A stretch of 64,000 bases of DNA, from NCBI GenBank assembly GCA_040391605.1, contig JBEBXK010000001.1, positions 124,001-188,000 on the forward strand. The letters run 5' to 3'. Below are positions 27,334 to 36,887 of this stretch, piece after piece. The stretch is from Vulgatibacter incomptus_A. GTDB lineage: Bacteria; Myxococcota; Myxococcia; Myxococcales; Vulgatibacteraceae. The position numbers and the translations under genes are program-made. The number at the start of each line of letters is the position of its first letter. The stretch's first letter is position 1. The notes below the pieces were generated by a model. The model was not told the DNA's origin. It did no database searches and saw nothing but the letters and a program-made list of their open reading frames with translations.

Positions 27334-29316
27334 ATGGACGCATCGATTCAGGTGACTCTCCCCGACGGCTCGGTGAAGACCGTGGCCCGGGGTACGACCA
27401 TCGCTGATTTCGTACGCGACCAGATCGGGACCGGCCTCGCCAAGGCAGCCCTCGCCGCGAAGATCGACGGCCGTGAGGTCGACCTCTCCCGGCCGATCGA
27501 GAACGACGCGAAGCTCGAGGTGGTCACCGCCAGATCCGACGACGGCCTCGACGTGATCCGCCACTCCTCGGCGCATATCGTCGCCTCCGCTGTGCAGCGG
27601 ATCTATCCCGAGGCCCAGGTCACCATCGGTCCCGTGATCGAGGACGGCTTCTACTACGACTTCTACTTCCCCCGCGGCTTCACGCCGGAGGATCTCGGCC
27701 GCTTCGAGGAGGAGATCGCGAAGATCGTGGCGGAGGACTCTCCCTTCGAACGCAGGGAGGTCCCGATCGACGAGGCCATCGAGCGCTTCCAGGCGATGGG
27801 CGAGACGTTCAAGGTCGAGATCATCGAGGATCTCAAGGCCAAGGGCGAGACCAAGGTCAGCCTCTATAAGCACGCCGGCTGGGTCGACCTCTGCCGGGGG
27901 CCGCATCTGCCCTCCACCTCGAGGGCGCCGGCGATCAAGTTGATGAGCGTCGCCGGAGCTTATTGGCGAGGCGACTCCACCAAACCCCAGCTCCAGCGGA
28001 TCTACGGCACGGCGTGGCGGAACAAGAAGGAGCTGGACGAGTATCTGGTCCGGCTGGAGGAGGCGAAGAAGCGCGATCACCGCAAGCTCGGCCGCGAGCT
28101 GGACCTCTTCGTTTTCCACCCCTACGCGCCGGGCGCCGCCTTCTGGACCCATAAGGGGACCACGATCTACCGCCTGCTGGGCGACGCCATGCGCACGCTG
28201 GTGGTCCGCAACGGCTATCAGGAGATCAAGACCCCGCTCCTCTACAACAAGGCGCTGTGGGAGACCTCCGGGCATTGGGGCAAGTACAAGGAGAATATGT
28301 TCCTGGTGCTGGACGCAGAGAGCGGCGAGCACGACATGTCGCTCAAGCCGATGAACTGCCCGTCGCACCACCTCTACTTCGCCACGAAGCGCCACTCCTA
28401 TCGGGAGCTGCCGCTGCGCTTCCACACCCAGGACGTGCTCCACCGCAACGAGCCCTCCGGCAGCCTGGGCGGCCTCACGCGGGTGCGGCAATTCGCCCAG
28501 GACGACGCCCATATCTACCTGGCGGACGATCAGATCACCGACGAGGTCCTGCGCCTGGTGGCCCTCCTCGATCGCTGCTACGACGCCTTTGGCCTGAAGT
28601 ACACCGCCAAGTTCGCCACCCGACCCGATCAGCGACTGGGCGACGACGCCATGTGGGATCGCGCCGAGCAGAGCCTCCTCGAAGCCCTGAAAGCCACCGG
28701 CCTCGAGTACGCGGTGAATGAGGGCGATGGCGCCTTCTATGGCCCGAAGATCGACTTCGAGGTCTCCGACTCCATCGGCAGGAAGTGGCAGCTCGGCACA
28801 ATTCAATTAGACTATGCTGCCGCGGAGAACTTCGACCTCAGCTTCGTGGGCGAAGACAACCAGCCCCATCGGCCGGTGGTGATCCACCGCGCGATCTTTG
28901 GTTCGTTCGAGCGCTTCATCGCGATCTGCATCGAGCACTTCGCAGGCGCCTTCCCCACCTGGCTGGCGCCCATTCAGGCGCGGATCGTCACCGTCAGCGA
29001 TCGTCAGCTCCCCTGGGCTCGTGAGGTTCAGGCCGGGCTGGCCGCCGCCGGGGTGCGGGTGGAGCTCGACGAGCGAAACGAGAAGCTCGGCGCGAAGATC
29101 CGCGACGCGCAGCTCGAGAAGATCCCGTACGCCCTCGTGATCGGGGATCAGGAAGTGGAGCAGCAGGGGGTCACGCCCAGGCGATTGGGCGGCGAGAACC
29201 TGGGCTTCATGGACCTGCAGGCCGTGATCGACCGGTTGGTGGAGGAGGGGCGGATCCCCTTCCTCGAAGAGAAGAATCCGAAGGCTGGAGGCGAGTCCGC
29301 AGAACTCGCCGGTTGA
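27334..29316 (+). CDS. thrS: Threonyl-tRNA synthetase
   Basis: Charges tRNA-Thr. Domains in order: TGS (1-63), editing domain with the HxxxH zinc-type motif (His77, His81), class II catalytic core with zinc ligands in MNCPSHH and in the C-terminal part of the core (RPVVIHRAIFGSFERF, motif 3), and the anticodon-binding domain (from about 550). The 660-residue length is normal. It heads the thrS-infC-rpmI-rplT-pheS-pheT-ihfA order known from many bacteria. Confidence 0.98.
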   Translation: MDASIQVTLPDGSVKTVARGTTIADFVRDQIGTGLAKAALAAKIDGREVDLSRPIENDAKLEVVTARSDDGLDVIRHSSAHIVASAVQRIYPEAQVTIGPVIEDGFYYDFYFPRGFTPEDLGRFEEEIAKIVAEDSPFERREVPIDEAIERFQAMGETFKVEIIEDLKAKGETKVSLYKHAGWVDLCRGPHLPSTSRAPAIKLMSVAGAYWRGDSTKPQLQRIYGTAWRNKKELDEYLVRLEEAKKRDHRKLGRELDLFVFHPYAPGAAFWTHKGTTIYRLLGDAMRTLVVRNGYQEIKTPLLYNKALWETSGHWGKYKENMFLVLDAESGEHDMSLKPMNCPSHHLYFATKRHSYRELPLRFHTQDVLHRNEPSGSLGGLTRVRQFAQDDAHIYLADDQITDEVLRLVALLDRCYDAFGLKYTAKFATRPDQRLGDDAMWDRAEQSLLEALKATGLEYAVNEGDGAFYGPKIDFEVSDSIGRKWQLGTIQLDYAAAENFDLSFVGEDNQPHRPVVIHRAIFGSFERFIAICIEHFAGAFPTWLAPIQARIVTVSDRQLPWAREVQAGLAAAGVRVELDERNEKLGAKIRDAQLEKIPYALVIGDQEVEQQGVTPRRLGGENLGFMDLQAVIDRLVEEGRIPFLEEKNPKAGGESAELAG

Positions 29317-29340
29317 CAGGCGAAGCGCGTTGCATATTCT
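29313..29340 (+). promoter_or_regulatory. infC promoter overlapping the thrS stop codon
   Basis: TTGACA (29313-29318, containing the thrS TGA), 16-bp spacer, TATTCT (29335-29340). Two GC-rich hairpins (CCCCGC..GCGGGG near 29341-29358 and GGGGCTCGAGGGCCCC near 29364-29379) fill the leader before the ribosome site. Confidence 0.65.
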
Positions 29341-29396
29341 CCCCGCCTCGCAGCGGGGCTTAGGGGGCTCGAGGGCCCCAATCAGGAGGATTACCC

Positions 29397-30104
<708 letters not shown>

Positions 30105-30165
30105 AGCACTCAAAGTAGAATACGCGGCCACATTCAACGGCCGCCTGCAAAGGTTCGAGGAAGAA

Positions 30166-30372
30166 ATGCCGAAGCTCAAGACCAACAGCGGCGCGAAGAA
30201 GCGCTTCCGGGTCAACAAGAAGGGGACCGTAAAGTACCGGCAGGCCAACGCGCGACACGGCTTCTCGCATAAGACGACGAAGCAGAAGCTGCAGAACCGC
30301 GGCACGTCGACGCTGGAGCCGCAGGACGCCAAGAAGGTGATCCGGGAGCTCTTCCCCTACGGGGCGAACTAG
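30166..30372 (+). CDS. rpmI: Ribosomal protein L35
   Basis: Basic 68-residue protein of the 50S subunit with the family start MPKLKTNSGAKKRFRV and the end KVIRELFPYG. It lies between infC and rplT as usual. An inverted repeat GCGGCC/GGCCGC precedes it at 30124-30144. Confidence 0.97.
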   Translation: MPKLKTNSGAKKRFRVNKKGTVKYRQANARHGFSHKTTKQKLQNRGTSTLEPQDAKKVIRELFPYGAN

Positions 30373-30399
30373 CTCGCGGCAAAGAAGATTCAACCAAGC

Positions 30400-30445
30400 G
30401 GATCCGCAGATGCGGATCCCTCGTGACGGAGACCCGCGGGTCACG
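30400..30445 (+). promoter_or_regulatory. Paired hairpins between rpmI and rplT
   Basis: Stem GGATCCGC/GCGGATCC (30400-30419) and stem CGTGAC/GTCACG (30422-30445) lie in the 120-bp gap. In other bacteria, L20 represses this operon by binding a structured RNA here, so a similar role is possible, but no sequence match to known L20 sites was made. Confidence 0.35.
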
Positions 30446-30492
30446 CCGGCACGGTGCGGAGGCCTCATGGAGAGGCGTCCAATGGAGCAGCA

Positions 30493-30834
30493 ATGAGAGT
30501 CAAGAAGGGTTTCAAGGCACGTCGCCGCCGCAACCGCGTCCTCAAGCTCGCCAAGGGCTTCCGAGGACGGCGGAAGAACACCTACCGCCGGGCCAACGAG
30601 GCGGTCGAGCGGGCGATGGATTACGCCACCCGGGATCGCCGCGCCAAGCGCCGCGATTTCCGCCGGCTCTGGATCGTCCGCATCAACGCCGCGGCCCGGC
30701 AGAACGGCATCAGCTACTCCAGGCTGATCGCCGGGATGAACAAGGCGAGCTGCATCATCGACCGCAAGATCCTCGCGGACCTGGCGCTCTTCGATCCGAA
30801 GGGCTTCTCCGCCGTGGTGGAGATCGCCCGCTAG
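30493..30834 (+). CDS. rplT: Ribosomal protein L20
   Basis: 113-residue 50S assembly protein, very basic at its N-terminus (VKKGFKARRRRNRVLKLAKG), then the globular domain (LWIVRINAAARQNGISYS, DRKILADLA). The start ATG 30493 follows GGAGCAGC. In E. coli it is also a translational repressor of rpmI-rplT. A strong terminator follows. Confidence 0.97.
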   Translation: MRVKKGFKARRRRNRVLKLAKGFRGRRKNTYRRANEAVERAMDYATRDRRAKRRDFRRLWIVRINAAARQNGISYSRLIAGMNKASCIIDRKILADLALFDPKGFSAVVEIAR

Positions 30835-30858
30835 CGATCGAGCCTCTCGCAGCCTATG

Positions 30859-30892
30859 GGCGATCTTCGGGGCTCCGGGGATCGCCTTTTTT
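30859..30892 (+). terminator. Rho-independent terminator after rplT
   Basis: A 12-bp stem (30859-30870 with 30875-30886, two G-T pairs) around a GGCT loop, followed by TTTTTT. Confidence 0.88.
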
Positions 30893-30969
30893 GCTTGGAA
30901 TTGCTTGGAAGCATCCCCTGGTAGAGGCGGCGGGTCCCTGCTGGATCCGTCGCCGCGAGCGAAGGGCGC

Positions 30970-32145
30970 ATGGAACTCTCTCCCGAACAGTTGGCGACGA
31001 TCCGCGCGGCAGGTGACGCCGCCCTGGCGGCCATCGACGCCGCCGCAGACGAGCAGGGTCTCGAGGCGGCGCGCGTCGAGTTCCTCGGCAAGAGCGGGCA
31101 GATCAGCCTCCTGCGCCGCAGCATCGGCAAGGTGCCGCCCCAACAGAAGAAGCCCTTCGGTGAGGCCGTCAATGGGGTGGTGGCCGAGGTGGAGTCTGCG
31201 CTGGAGGCCCGCAGCCGCAGGCTCGCCGACGCGAAGCTGGAGGCGGAGCTTCGGGGTCCGCGCCTCGACGTGAGCCTGCCGGGGAGGCCGCTGGATCACG
31301 GCAGGCGTCATCCCCTCTCGCAGACCATGGAGGAGCTCGTGGCCATCCTGGGGAGGATGGGCTTCGCGGTGAAGAGCGGTCCGGAGGTGGAGCTCGACTA
31401 CTACAACTTCGAGTCCCTCAACTTCCCGAAGGACCATCCCGCCCGCGACATGCAGGATACCTTCTTCGTGGACGACTCGCTGCTGCCCGGCGGCTCGGTG
31501 CCGCCTGGGGAGATCCTCCTTCGCACGCACACCTCGCCGGTGCAGGTGCGGACCATGTTGGGGAGCCGTCCGCCGGTGCGGATCATCGCGCCCGGGCGGG
31601 TCTATCGCTGCGACAGCGATCAGACCCACTCGCCGATGTTCCATCAGATCGAGGGGCTCTACGTCGATCGTCACGTCACCTTCGCCGAGCTCAAGGGGAC
31701 CCTGGACGAGCTGGTCCGCACCTTCTTTGGCAGCGAGGTCCGCACCCGCTTCCGCCCGAGCTTCTTCCCCTTCACCGAGCCGTCTGCGGAGGTGGACATC
31801 TCCTGCGTGATCTGCAGCGGCACCGGCCGCGCCCGCGGGGCCCCGGCCCTGCATCTGGCGGCGCCTTCCCCGGATCCCCTGAGGCCCGACGCCTCCTTGG
31901 GCGCTCCCGCCGCGGAGGATGGCCGCGGCGATCCCTGCAGGGTCTGCAAGGCCACGGGCTGGTTGGAGATCCTCGGGGCGGGGATGGTTCATCCGGCGGT
32001 CTTCGAGAGCGTCGGCTATGACCCCGAGCAGTACACCGGCTTCGCCTTCGGCATGGGGGTCGAGCGGATCGCGATGCTCCGATATGGCATCGACGATCTT
32101 CGGCTCCTCTTCGAGAACGACGCGCGCTTCCTCGCGCAGTTCTAA
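30970..32145 (+). CDS. pheS: Phenylalanyl-tRNA synthetase alpha subunit, with an insertion in its zinc motif
   Basis: Catalytic subunit of the PheS2-PheT2 enzyme. Class II motifs are present: motif 1 near HPLSQTMEELVAILGRMGF, motif 2 around VYRCDSDQTHSPMFHQIEG, and motif 3 GMGVERIAMLRYGI. The CxxC pair Cys279/Cys282 and the pair Cys323/Cys326 are normally only a few residues apart (ICxGxGCRVC); here a 36-residue Ala/Pro-rich stretch (about 285-321) separates them. The 391 residues exceed the usual length of about 340 partly for this reason. It is followed by pheT. Confidence 0.96.
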   Translation: MELSPEQLATIRAAGDAALAAIDAAADEQGLEAARVEFLGKSGQISLLRRSIGKVPPQQKKPFGEAVNGVVAEVESALEARSRRLADAKLEAELRGPRLDVSLPGRPLDHGRRHPLSQTMEELVAILGRMGFAVKSGPEVELDYYNFESLNFPKDHPARDMQDTFFVDDSLLPGGSVPPGEILLRTHTSPVQVRTMLGSRPPVRIIAPGRVYRCDSDQTHSPMFHQIEGLYVDRHVTFAELKGTLDELVRTFFGSEVRTRFRPSFFPFTEPSAEVDISCVICSGTGRARGAPALHLAAPSPDPLRPDASLGAPAAEDGRGDPCRVCKATGWLEILGAGMVHPAVFESVGYDPEQYTGFAFGMGVERIAMLRYGIDDLRLLFENDARFLAQF

Positions 32146-32222
32146 GGACCTCTCGCGGCGATCGCCGCGGCTCTCGGAGAGGAGGCTCGTTGGACCTCCT
32201 CTCATCTGGACGGTGCGCGCCC

Positions 32223-34778
32223 ATGCGAATCTCCTACAACTGGCTCGCCGATCTCGTGGAGGAGATCCCCGTCGTCGACGCGCTCGCCGACCTCCTCACC
32301 CACGCCGGCCTCGAGGTCGAGGCGGTGGAGCGTCTGGGGCAGGGGCTCGAGAAGATCGTCGTCGGCCAGGTCCTGAGCAAGGAGCCGGTGCAGGGCTCCG
32401 ACAAGCTGCATCTCTGTCAGGTCGACGCAGGGACGGGGGCGCCGCTCTCCATCGTCTGTGGCGCCTCCAACTACGAGGTCGGAGACAAGGTCCCCACGGC
32501 GCTGGTGGGCGCCACACTCCCGGGGGGGCTGCGGATCGAGGCGCGCAAGCTCCGGGGGCTGGACTCCGCGGGGATGCTCTGCTCGGCCAGCGAGCTCGGC
32601 CTCGCGGACGAGGTCGACGGCCTGCTGCTCCTGGACCCCGGCCTGCCGGTGGGGCGATCCATCGTCCAGGCGCTGGCGCTCGACGACGTCATCCTCACCC
32701 TGAACGCCACGCCCAACCGCCCCGACTGGCTCTCGCACGTCGGGGTGGCGCGGGAGCTGGTGGCCCTCACAGGCACCCGCCTCAGGCTCCCCTCGGCCTC
32801 ACCGGAGGAGTCGGGCGCCGAGGCCTCTTCGCTGATCTCCATCGAGATCCGGCGCCCGGATCTCTGCGGACGCTACGCGGCGCGGGTGGCGGAGGGCGTC
32901 CACGTCGGCCCGTCGCCTCGCTGGTTGCAGGCGCGGCTGGAGGCCTGCGGCGTACGCCCGCTGGGCAACGTCGTCGACGTCACCAACTACGTGCTCCTCG
33001 AGACCGGCCACCCGCTCCACGCCTTCGATCTGGACAAGATCGGAGGCGCGCGGATCGTGGTGCGGGCGGCCGAAGCCGAGGAGCGGCTCGTCACCCTGGA
33101 CGGCAAGGAGCGTCGCCTCGCCGGGGATGATCTGCTCATCGCCGACGGAAGCCGCGGTCTCGTCCTCGCCGGCGTCATGGGCGGCGCCCACGCCGAGGTC
33201 GGCGTCGGCACCAGCCGGGTGATGATCGAGAGCGCCTACTTCGATCCCGCGTCGGTGCGGCGCAGCTCCAAGAGACACGGGCTGCACACCGAGTCGTCCC
33301 ATCGCTTCGAGCGCGGCGCGGACATCGGCGCGGTGGAGTACGCCCTGGATCGGGCGGCGCAGCTGATCCAGGAGCTCGCTGGCGGCTCGATCCGGCGGGG
33401 CAGGGTGGACGTCCACCCAGCGCCACGGGAGTCCAAGAGTGTTCGACTCCGTCACTCACGCCTGGAGGCGCTTCTGGGGGTCTCCATCGACGTCGAGCGA
33501 TCGCGGCGGATCCTGGAGTCCCTCGGCTTCGTCGCCGCTGCGTCCGGCGAGGGGGAGCTCCGCTTCGAGGTCCCCACGTTTCGCACCGACGTCTCTCGCG
33601 AGGTCGATCTGATCGAGGAGGTGGCGCGGATCCACGGCTACGGCGAGATCCCCGCAGCGTTGCCTGGCGCCTCCGCGAGCCCCGCCATACGCTCCCAGGG
33701 GGAGCGGGTCCTCGAGCGGCTCCGGGGCGCCCTGCGCGCCGCGGGCCTCGACGAGGTGATCAACCTCTCGTTTGGCGATCGCGCCGACTTCGCCGCGCTG
33801 ATGTCGGGCGGCGCCCCGGGGGAGACGGCACCTCCGGGCTCCGACGCGTCGAAGATCGCTGGGGGGGCCGGCGCCGCCCCAGCTGCCGGCGCCGCCGCTT
33901 CGCCCGCCGCCGGAGGAGCGGAGCGTGCAGTCTCGACGCAGGCCGATCGACTCCTCCACGGCTTCGATGACGCCTTCCTTCCGATCAAGAACCCGCTCTC
34001 CGGCGCCTTGGGCGTGATGCGGCCCACCCTCCTCGCGGGGCTGCTGAAGAACGCGGCGTTCAATCGCAATCGCCAGGTGGAGCGGCTGCGGCTCTATGAG
34101 GAGGGCAAGGTCTTCCGGCCCATGCCGGGCAAGGACTCTCCTATCAGCGAGGCCTGGCATCTGGCGGGGCTGCTCGATGGCTCGCGGCATCCGGCCTCCT
34201 GGGCCAGCGACGCTGCCGCCACCGACTTCTTCGATCTGAAGGGCGTCGTCGAGGGTGCCCTCGCCGCCGTGGGCATCACGGCGATCTGGGAAGCCGGCGA
34301 CGCCCCCTGCCTCCATCCGAGATCGGCCGCGCGGATCTCCGCCGGCGGCAGGGTGTTGGGCCAGCTTGGCGAGCTCCACCCCCGGGTCGCCGCGGCCTTC
34401 GACCTGCCGTCGGCGGTCTTCGTCTTCGAGGTCTCTTTGGACGCCATCGTCCAGGCGGCGCAGCTCGTGCCCCACTACGCCGGCGTCCCGCGCTTCCCGG
34501 CGGTGCTGCGGGATCTCGCCGCCGTGGTCCCGAAAGACGTGCCGGCCGAGCGACTCCGCGAGGTCCTGATGGGGCCGGCCGGAGAGGGCCTGGTGGAGGG
34601 CGCCGAGCTCTTCGACGTCTACCAAGGGCCGCAGCTCGGCGAGGATCGCAAGAACCTCGCCTTCGCCATCCGCTACCGCGCGAGCGATCGCACCCTCAAG
34701 GATGACGAGGTGCAGCGGATCCACCAGGCGCTGGTCGATGCGCTGGTCCGCGAGGTGGGGGCCGAGCTGCGTGCCTGA
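32223..34778 (+). CDS. pheT: Phenylalanyl-tRNA synthetase beta subunit
   Basis: The 851-residue beta subunit carries an N-terminal EMAP-like tRNA-binding domain (about 40-150), B3/B4 editing domain, B5 and a C-terminal anticodon-binding domain (VPHYAGVPRFPAVLRDLAAVV, ending near ALVREVGAELRA). ATG 32223 (MRISYNWL) is the family start; the frame open upstream of it is rejected. Residues about 526-570 are a Gly/Ala/Pro-rich low-complexity insertion (genomic about 33800-33935) within the core, not seen in typical PheT. Its stop overlaps the next gene by 8 bp. Confidence 0.96.
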   Translation: MRISYNWLADLVEEIPVVDALADLLTHAGLEVEAVERLGQGLEKIVVGQVLSKEPVQGSDKLHLCQVDAGTGAPLSIVCGASNYEVGDKVPTALVGATLPGGLRIEARKLRGLDSAGMLCSASELGLADEVDGLLLLDPGLPVGRSIVQALALDDVILTLNATPNRPDWLSHVGVARELVALTGTRLRLPSASPEESGAEASSLISIEIRRPDLCGRYAARVAEGVHVGPSPRWLQARLEACGVRPLGNVVDVTNYVLLETGHPLHAFDLDKIGGARIVVRAAEAEERLVTLDGKERRLAGDDLLIADGSRGLVLAGVMGGAHAEVGVGTSRVMIESAYFDPASVRRSSKRHGLHTESSHRFERGADIGAVEYALDRAAQLIQELAGGSIRRGRVDVHPAPRESKSVRLRHSRLEALLGVSIDVERSRRILESLGFVAAASGEGELRFEVPTFRTDVSREVDLIEEVARIHGYGEIPAALPGASASPAIRSQGERVLERLRGALRAAGLDEVINLSFGDRADFAALMSGGAPGETAPPGSDASKIAGGAGAAPAAGAAASPAAGGAERAVSTQADRLLHGFDDAFLPIKNPLSGALGVMRPTLLAGLLKNAAFNRNRQVERLRLYEEGKVFRPMPGKDSPISEAWHLAGLLDGSRHPASWASDAAATDFFDLKGVVEGALAAVGITAIWEAGDAPCLHPRSAARISAGGRVLGQLGELHPRVAAAFDLPSAVFVFEVSLDAIVQAAQLVPHYAGVPRFPAVLRDLAAVVPKDVPAERLREVLMGPAGEGLVEGAELFDVYQGPQLGEDRKNLAFAIRYRASDRTLKDDEVQRIHQALVDALVREVGAELRA

Positions 34779-35109
34779 TCCGCCGCGATCGCGCCCCGCC
34801 TGGGGGCGGATCGCCGTGGCCTTGGCTGGCCTCGGGATCCTGCTCTCGTGGATCCCCTGGATCGGTCTGGCGCTGGCGCTGACGGCGCTCGTGTGGTGCC
34901 TGTGGATCCGTAGGCGGGCGCGGGTGGCCTGGGCCACCGGCCTCGCCATCTACGGGATCCTCCTCGGCGCGCTCTTCACCGGGATCTTCGTCGCCTTCCC
35001 GCCTACCCGGGAGAGCGGCGCGGAGCGCGAGCGGCGGCAGGCCTTCGATCGCCTCTTCGAGGCCCCCGGCGGCCAGGCCGGGGGTGGCGGCGGGGCTGCG
35101 GCGCCGTAA
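34771..35109 (+). CDS. Small membrane protein overlapping pheT
   Basis: A 112-residue protein from GTG 34771, overlapping the pheT end by 8 bp, which indicates translational coupling. Two or three membrane helices (about 13-45 and 52-74) are followed by a charged segment (RERRQAFDRLFEA) and a Gly-rich C-terminus. It resembles small DUF4190-type membrane proteins in shape only. No function is proposed. Its place between pheT and ihfA is unusual. Confidence 0.7.
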   Translation: MPDPPRSRPAWGRIAVALAGLGILLSWIPWIGLALALTALVWCLWIRRRARVAWATGLAIYGILLGALFTGIFVAFPPTRESGAERERRQAFDRLFEAPGGQAGGGGGAAAP

Positions 35110-35225
35110 GTCGCTGCATCCGTTCAGGAAAATGAGGTCGTCCGCTTGACAGGGGGCGGGATCCTGCGCCAACCTCGGGGCCTCTTGCGCCGATGAAGCT
35201 CGTCCCCGGAGGGCACGCTCCACCC

Positions 35226-35540
35226 ATGACCAAGGCCGATATCATCGAGGGAGTCTACGAGAAGGTGGGCTTCTCCAAGAAGGAGTCCGCCGAGATCGTC
35301 GAGCTGGTCTTCGACACGCTCAAGGAGACATTGGAGCGAGGGGAGAAGATCAAGATCTCCGGCTTCGGCAACTTCATCGTCCGCGAGAAGAAGGCGCGCC
35401 TGGGCCGCAACCCGCAGACCGGCGAGGAGATCGAGATCTCCGCGCGAAGAGTCCTCACCTTCCGTCCGTCCCAGGTCCTCAAGACCGCCCTCAACGGCGG
35501 CGAAGAGGAGCTGCCCGAGGCCCTCGCCGCCGAGGAGTAG
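35226..35540 (+). CDS. ihfA: Integration host factor alpha subunit / HU-family protein
   Basis: A 104-residue DNA-bending protein. The family signature is clear: MTKADIIEGVYEKVGFSKKE, then KISGFGNFIVREKKARLGRNPQTG with the intercalating Pro in the beta arm. IhfA is called because the gene follows pheST as in Proteobacteria and the GRNPQTGEEIEI arm fits IHF. The last 15 residues are an acidic tail. ATG 35226 fits the family start; GGAGG is 13 bases upstream, so the start at 35193 (11 more residues) cannot be excluded. A TTGACA at 35146-35151 may be part of its own promoter. Confidence 0.93.
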   Translation: MTKADIIEGVYEKVGFSKKESAEIVELVFDTLKETLERGEKIKISGFGNFIVREKKARLGRNPQTGEEIEISARRVLTFRPSQVLKTALNGGEEELPEALAAEE

Positions 35541-35658
35541 CGCGCCTGAGATTTCGCAAAGAGGATCACCAACGCGCAGAGACGGAGGCGAGCAGATGTC
35601 CGGAAGTGCCCTTCGCGCGCAGGCTCTGAGGATCCACGTGCAAGCAGCCGTTCTTCCC

Positions 35659-35687
35659 TTGACGCGGGACAGTCGGTTCTCTACAAG
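35659..35687 (+). promoter_or_regulatory. Sigma70-type promoter of tRNA-Pro
   Basis: TTGACG (35659-35664), 17-bp spacer, TACAAG (35682-35687), 26 bases before the tRNA. Confidence 0.72.
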
Positions 35688-35713
35688 AGCCCAGCCTTTG
35701 CAGCAATCCATGA

Positions 35714-35790
<77 letters not shown>

Positions 35791-35792
35791 TA

Positions 35793-35850
35793 GAAGCCCC
35801 CGTTATCTCAGGGAAATTTTCCCCAAGGTGACGGGGGCTTCGCCCTTTTT
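35793..35850 (+). terminator. Terminator after tRNA-Pro
   Basis: Outer stem GAAGCCCCCGT/ACGGGGGCTTC (35793-35803 with 35831-35841) enclosing an inner GGGAAA/TTTCCC hairpin, then GCCCTTTTT. The rest of the gap to 36090 holds no gene. Confidence 0.8.
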
Positions 35851-36090
35851 GCCCCGCGGTTTTTCCCTTGGGTGCATGGGAGGTGACACGCGAGGGAGCG
35901 GCGCTTCGTCGGGTCGCCTCCGCCGCGCCAAGGAATCCAGCCCACGCGCGCAGCAGCTCTCGATTCGCAGGTGGAGATTGCGCCCCCGTGGACGCCATCC
36001 CGTCCGCGCACGGGCAGCTCTCCGAGTTGTTCAGAGGGCACCACCCCCCATTTCTTGACGCTCTCCAGGGGGCAAGGGAAGGTCGCCGGC

Positions 36091-36831
36091 GTGGGAGACC
36101 TCGCTCCCAGATCCTTGCTCGCTCTCGTCGCCCTCGCTCTCGTCGCCGGCTGCGCCGCTCCCCGTGCGTCCTGGGTCCGCGATCGTGGGCCGCCGGTGAG
36201 CGTCGAAGGCGGAGGCGGACACGCGGATCCGGGCCCCGTCCATGTGGTGGCCGCGGGAGAAAATCTCTATCGCATCTCTCTGCGCTATGGCGTCGACGTG
36301 GACGAGCTCGCCGATCTCAATCAGATCGGGGACGCCCGCACCTTGGCTGTCGGGCGGGAGCTGCGCCTGCCATCCTCGGCCCGACGAACCGAGGGCATGG
36401 CCTCCCAATCGCCGGTGGCGATGGCAGCTCCGACGGTGGCCAAGCGACCTTCCGGCGGTCTGGCTCGTCTGCAATGGCCGGTGAAGGGCGTCCTCTACAG
36501 CCGCTTCGGCACCAGGGGCGCCACCCGCCACGACGGCATCGACATCGCTGCCCCCGAGGGGACCCCTATCGTCGCCGCCGCCGACGGCGAGGTGATCTAC
36601 GCCGGCACCCAGCGCGGCTACGGGCTGATCGTCATCGTTCGCCACGACGACGGGCTGATCACCATCTACGCCCACAACCGGGAGAATCTGGTCGAGGAGG
36701 GCCGCAAGGTCCGGCAGGGGCAGATCCTCGCCAAGGTGGGTCGCACGGGGAGAGCCACCGGGCCCCACTGCCACTTCGAGGTCCGCCGCGGCACCACGCC
36801 CCTGGAACCCCTCGACTTCCTGCCGAGGTGA
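36091..36831 (+). CDS. LysM/M23-peptidase lipoprotein (NlpD-like)
   Basis: A 246-residue envelope lipoprotein. From GTG 36091 it has a signal peptide with lipobox LVAGC (lipidated Cys21), a LysM domain (about 50-93, VVAAGENLYRISLRYGV) that binds peptidoglycan, and a C-terminal M23 domain. The M23 residues H-x3-D (RHDGIDIAAP) and H-x-H (HCHFEV) are intact, so it may be an active endopeptidase, unlike E. coli NlpD. Longer upstream frames lack a signal peptide at their start. It probably acts in cell-wall cleavage during division. Confidence 0.88.
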   Translation: MGDLAPRSLLALVALALVAGCAAPRASWVRDRGPPVSVEGGGGHADPGPVHVVAAGENLYRISLRYGVDVDELADLNQIGDARTLAVGRELRLPSSARRTEGMASQSPVAMAAPTVAKRPSGGLARLQWPVKGVLYSRFGTRGATRHDGIDIAAPEGTPIVAAADGEVIYAGTQRGYGLIVIVRHDDGLITIYAHNRENLVEEGRKVRQGQILAKVGRTGRATGPHCHFEVRRGTTPLEPLDFLPR

Positions 36832-36887
36832 AGGGGAGGCGAGGCTCGCGGTTCGGAGTTTGACGAGGGAGCGGGGGCTTGTTACCC

